A stretch of DNA of 64,000 nt from positions 35,931 to 99,930 of the forward strand of contig DATJMX010000036.1 in assembly GCA_035508495.1 (NCBI GenBank). Direction: 5' to 3'. Position 1 is the first letter of the stretch. The number at the start of each line of letters is the position of its first letter. Source of the stretch: Candidatus Binataceae bacterium (GTDB lineage Bacteria > Desulfobacterota > Binatia > Binatales > Binataceae). Of this stretch, positions 63,305-64,000 are shown one piece after another. The notes beneath the pieces are model-generated. The model saw nothing but the letters and a program-made list of their open reading frames with translations, had not been told where the DNA came from and ran no database searches. Made by a program: the position numbers and the translations under genes.

Positions 63305-63338
63305 CGCCGGCGCGACAAAATCGCGCCGGCGTTTTTTT
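63305..63338 (+). terminator. Rho-independent terminator after the radical SAM gene
   Basis: A perfect 11-base stem CGCCGGCGCGA/TCGCGCCGGCG with loop CAAAA is followed by seven T. It lies 28 bases past the stop. Confidence 0.93.
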
Positions 63339-63436
63339 GTCCAGAAAAAAAGCAGCCGCGGACCGTCGGGCTCGCGCGATCAATGGACGGGCAAGGACGC
63401 CCATCCCACTACGTTCTCAGTCAATAAAATGAAAAA

Positions 63437-63470
63437 GATCGGCATCCCGAGCAACGTCGAGGGATCTTGG
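63437..63470. repeat. Possible dispersed CATCCCGAGC...GAGGGATCT element
   Basis: CATCCCGAGCAACGTCGAGGGATCT-like sequence with short pairing ends ATCCC/GGGAT. Close relatives are frequent intergenic repeats in some soil phyla. There is one copy in the window, so this is a shape-based call. Confidence 0.35.
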
Positions 63471-63529
63471 AGGCCCCCAAAAGGGCCGGTGCCAGACATC
63501 GCGCGCAGTGCTTTCCTTTGACCTCTGCC

Positions 63530-63730
63530 TCACCGCCCATTGAGCGCGTCAACAAACGCCGGACCACCAAACACCCGCGTCACCGCATCCTGCATCGCAG
63601 CATTCAGCGCGCGCTGGGCCAGTCCGCCGCCAATCACCGACTCCCCGCTCTTTCCCTCGCCCGTAACCCGCTTGTCATACGCCACCCTCCCGTCAGCAGT
63701 GGGTTTGAAAATCCTCGCTCTTGAACGGGC
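63530..63730 (-). pseudogene. Fragment of a decayed gene, C-terminal part only
   Basis: The minus-strand frame ending in TGA at 63530 reads about 65 codons with GC-rich third positions: KPTADGRVAYDKRVTGEG, then SVIGGGLAQRALNAAMQDAV and FVDALNGR. It looks like the C-terminus of a lipoprotein-like protein (YajG-like at most). No start codon or N-terminal part is found; upstream it runs antisense into the next gene's start. Interpreted as a remnant. Confidence 0.4.
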
Positions 63731-63766
63731 GCTGCGTCTGCGATCCGTCTGTGTGATAATGAACGC

Positions 63767-64000
63767 ATGGCCGAACGACTCAAGAAGCGTCCCCGCGATC
63801 CGCTCGCGTTAGCCAAGCTCATCGGCGACATCGCGACAGGCCAGACGACAGATAAGACGCAAGACTCGCGCAATCCAGCCGCCGTCGAGCTTGGACGGCT
63901 GGGCGGAAAACAGGGCGGAAAGGCGCGCGCGGCCAAGCTCACGCCAGAACGGCGGAAGGAAATCGCCCAGAAAGCGGCGCAAAAACGCTGGTCGAAATGA
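63767..64000 (+). CDS. Small Lys/Gly-rich protein (RNPAAVELGRLGG family)
   Basis: 77-residue basic protein. The C-terminal block NPAAVELGRLGGKQGGKARA and ERRKEIAQKAAQKRW is a pattern shared by many small bacterial proteins of unknown role, some related to KGG-repeat stress proteins. ATG 63767; the stop falls on the last bases of the window. It may bind nucleic acid from its charge, but this is only a guess. Confidence 0.72.
   Translation: MAERLKKRPRDPLALAKLIGDIATGQTTDKTQDSRNPAAVELGRLGGKQGGKARAAKLTPERRKEIAQKAAQKRWSK

Overview
The window is a GC-rich stretch of a free-living, metabolically versatile Gram-negative-type bacterium. The supporting evidence is an eleven-gene complex I operon, an N-acetylmuramoyl amidase, a nitrogen-type PtsP, GlnD, a lipoprotein candidate, and many genes for aromatic and acyl-CoA catabolism. 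The mixture (deltaproteobacterial-like core genes, a soil-type catabolic repertoire, frequent TTG/GTG starts) would fit a lineage such as Binatota/Desulfobacterota-like soil bacteria. That placement is inference from gene content, not from a marker tree. No rRNA, tRNA, CRISPR array, prophage or insertion sequence was seen.

Layout. 0.2-10.0 kb is a catabolic island. A GFA protein converges on a minus-strand set (CMD-like protein and two adjacent acyl-CoA dehydrogenases). This set is divergent from a FadR-type GntR regulator, which leads a tightly packed plus-strand run: class III CoA-transferase, LigB-type extradiol dioxygenase, SDR, Rieske oxygenase alpha and beta, and an ACMSD-like amidohydrolase. 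The set looks like activation, ring hydroxylation, ring cleavage, decarboxylation and beta-oxidation of an aromatic or cyclic acid whose identity cannot be read from sequence. 10.05-20.35 kb (minus) is nuoABCDHIJKLMN, complex I without the NADH-oxidising nuoEFG module. 20.5-26.3 kb holds two zinc-ribbon proteins, a small membrane protein, a tandem DsbA-fold isomerase, and an overlapping minus operon for a methyltransferase, an isoaspartyl peptidase and a GT39-type glycosyltransferase.

26.5-33.9 kb carries an alpha/beta hydrolase, a NarL-type two-component pair, a VOC protein, a nitroreductase, a striking nested-hairpin repeat, a lipoprotein with a frame problem at a T8 tract, a dienelactone hydrolase and a rhomboid protease. 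34-45.4 kb has core functions: DnaB on plus, then on minus a multi-spanning membrane protein, an M23 peptidase-like protein and a tightly overlapped operon amiC-like/glnD/xerD/M50/scpA/scpB that uses TTG and GTG starts inside the preceding stop codons. 45.8-54.2 kb: GNAT protein, aldehyde dehydrogenase, mutS, UPF0182 and DUF1232 proteins. 54.3-57.7 kb: a TPP-dependent 2-oxo acid decarboxylase-like enzyme translationally coupled to a medium-chain-type acyl-CoA ligase. The right end has an orphan PIN protein with a missing acidic residue, a hypothetical protein, PtsP, a membrane-anchored B12/radical SAM protein behind a promoter flanked by ACCG/CGGT dyads, a decayed gene fragment and a small lysine/glycine-rich protein.

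No single locus is an obviously complete undescribed system. The best candidates for new biology are the catabolic island with a possibly heteromeric acyl-CoA dehydrogenase, the radical SAM gene with its operator-like promoter, the tandem isomerase, and the structured intergenic repeat at 31.4-31.65 kb.
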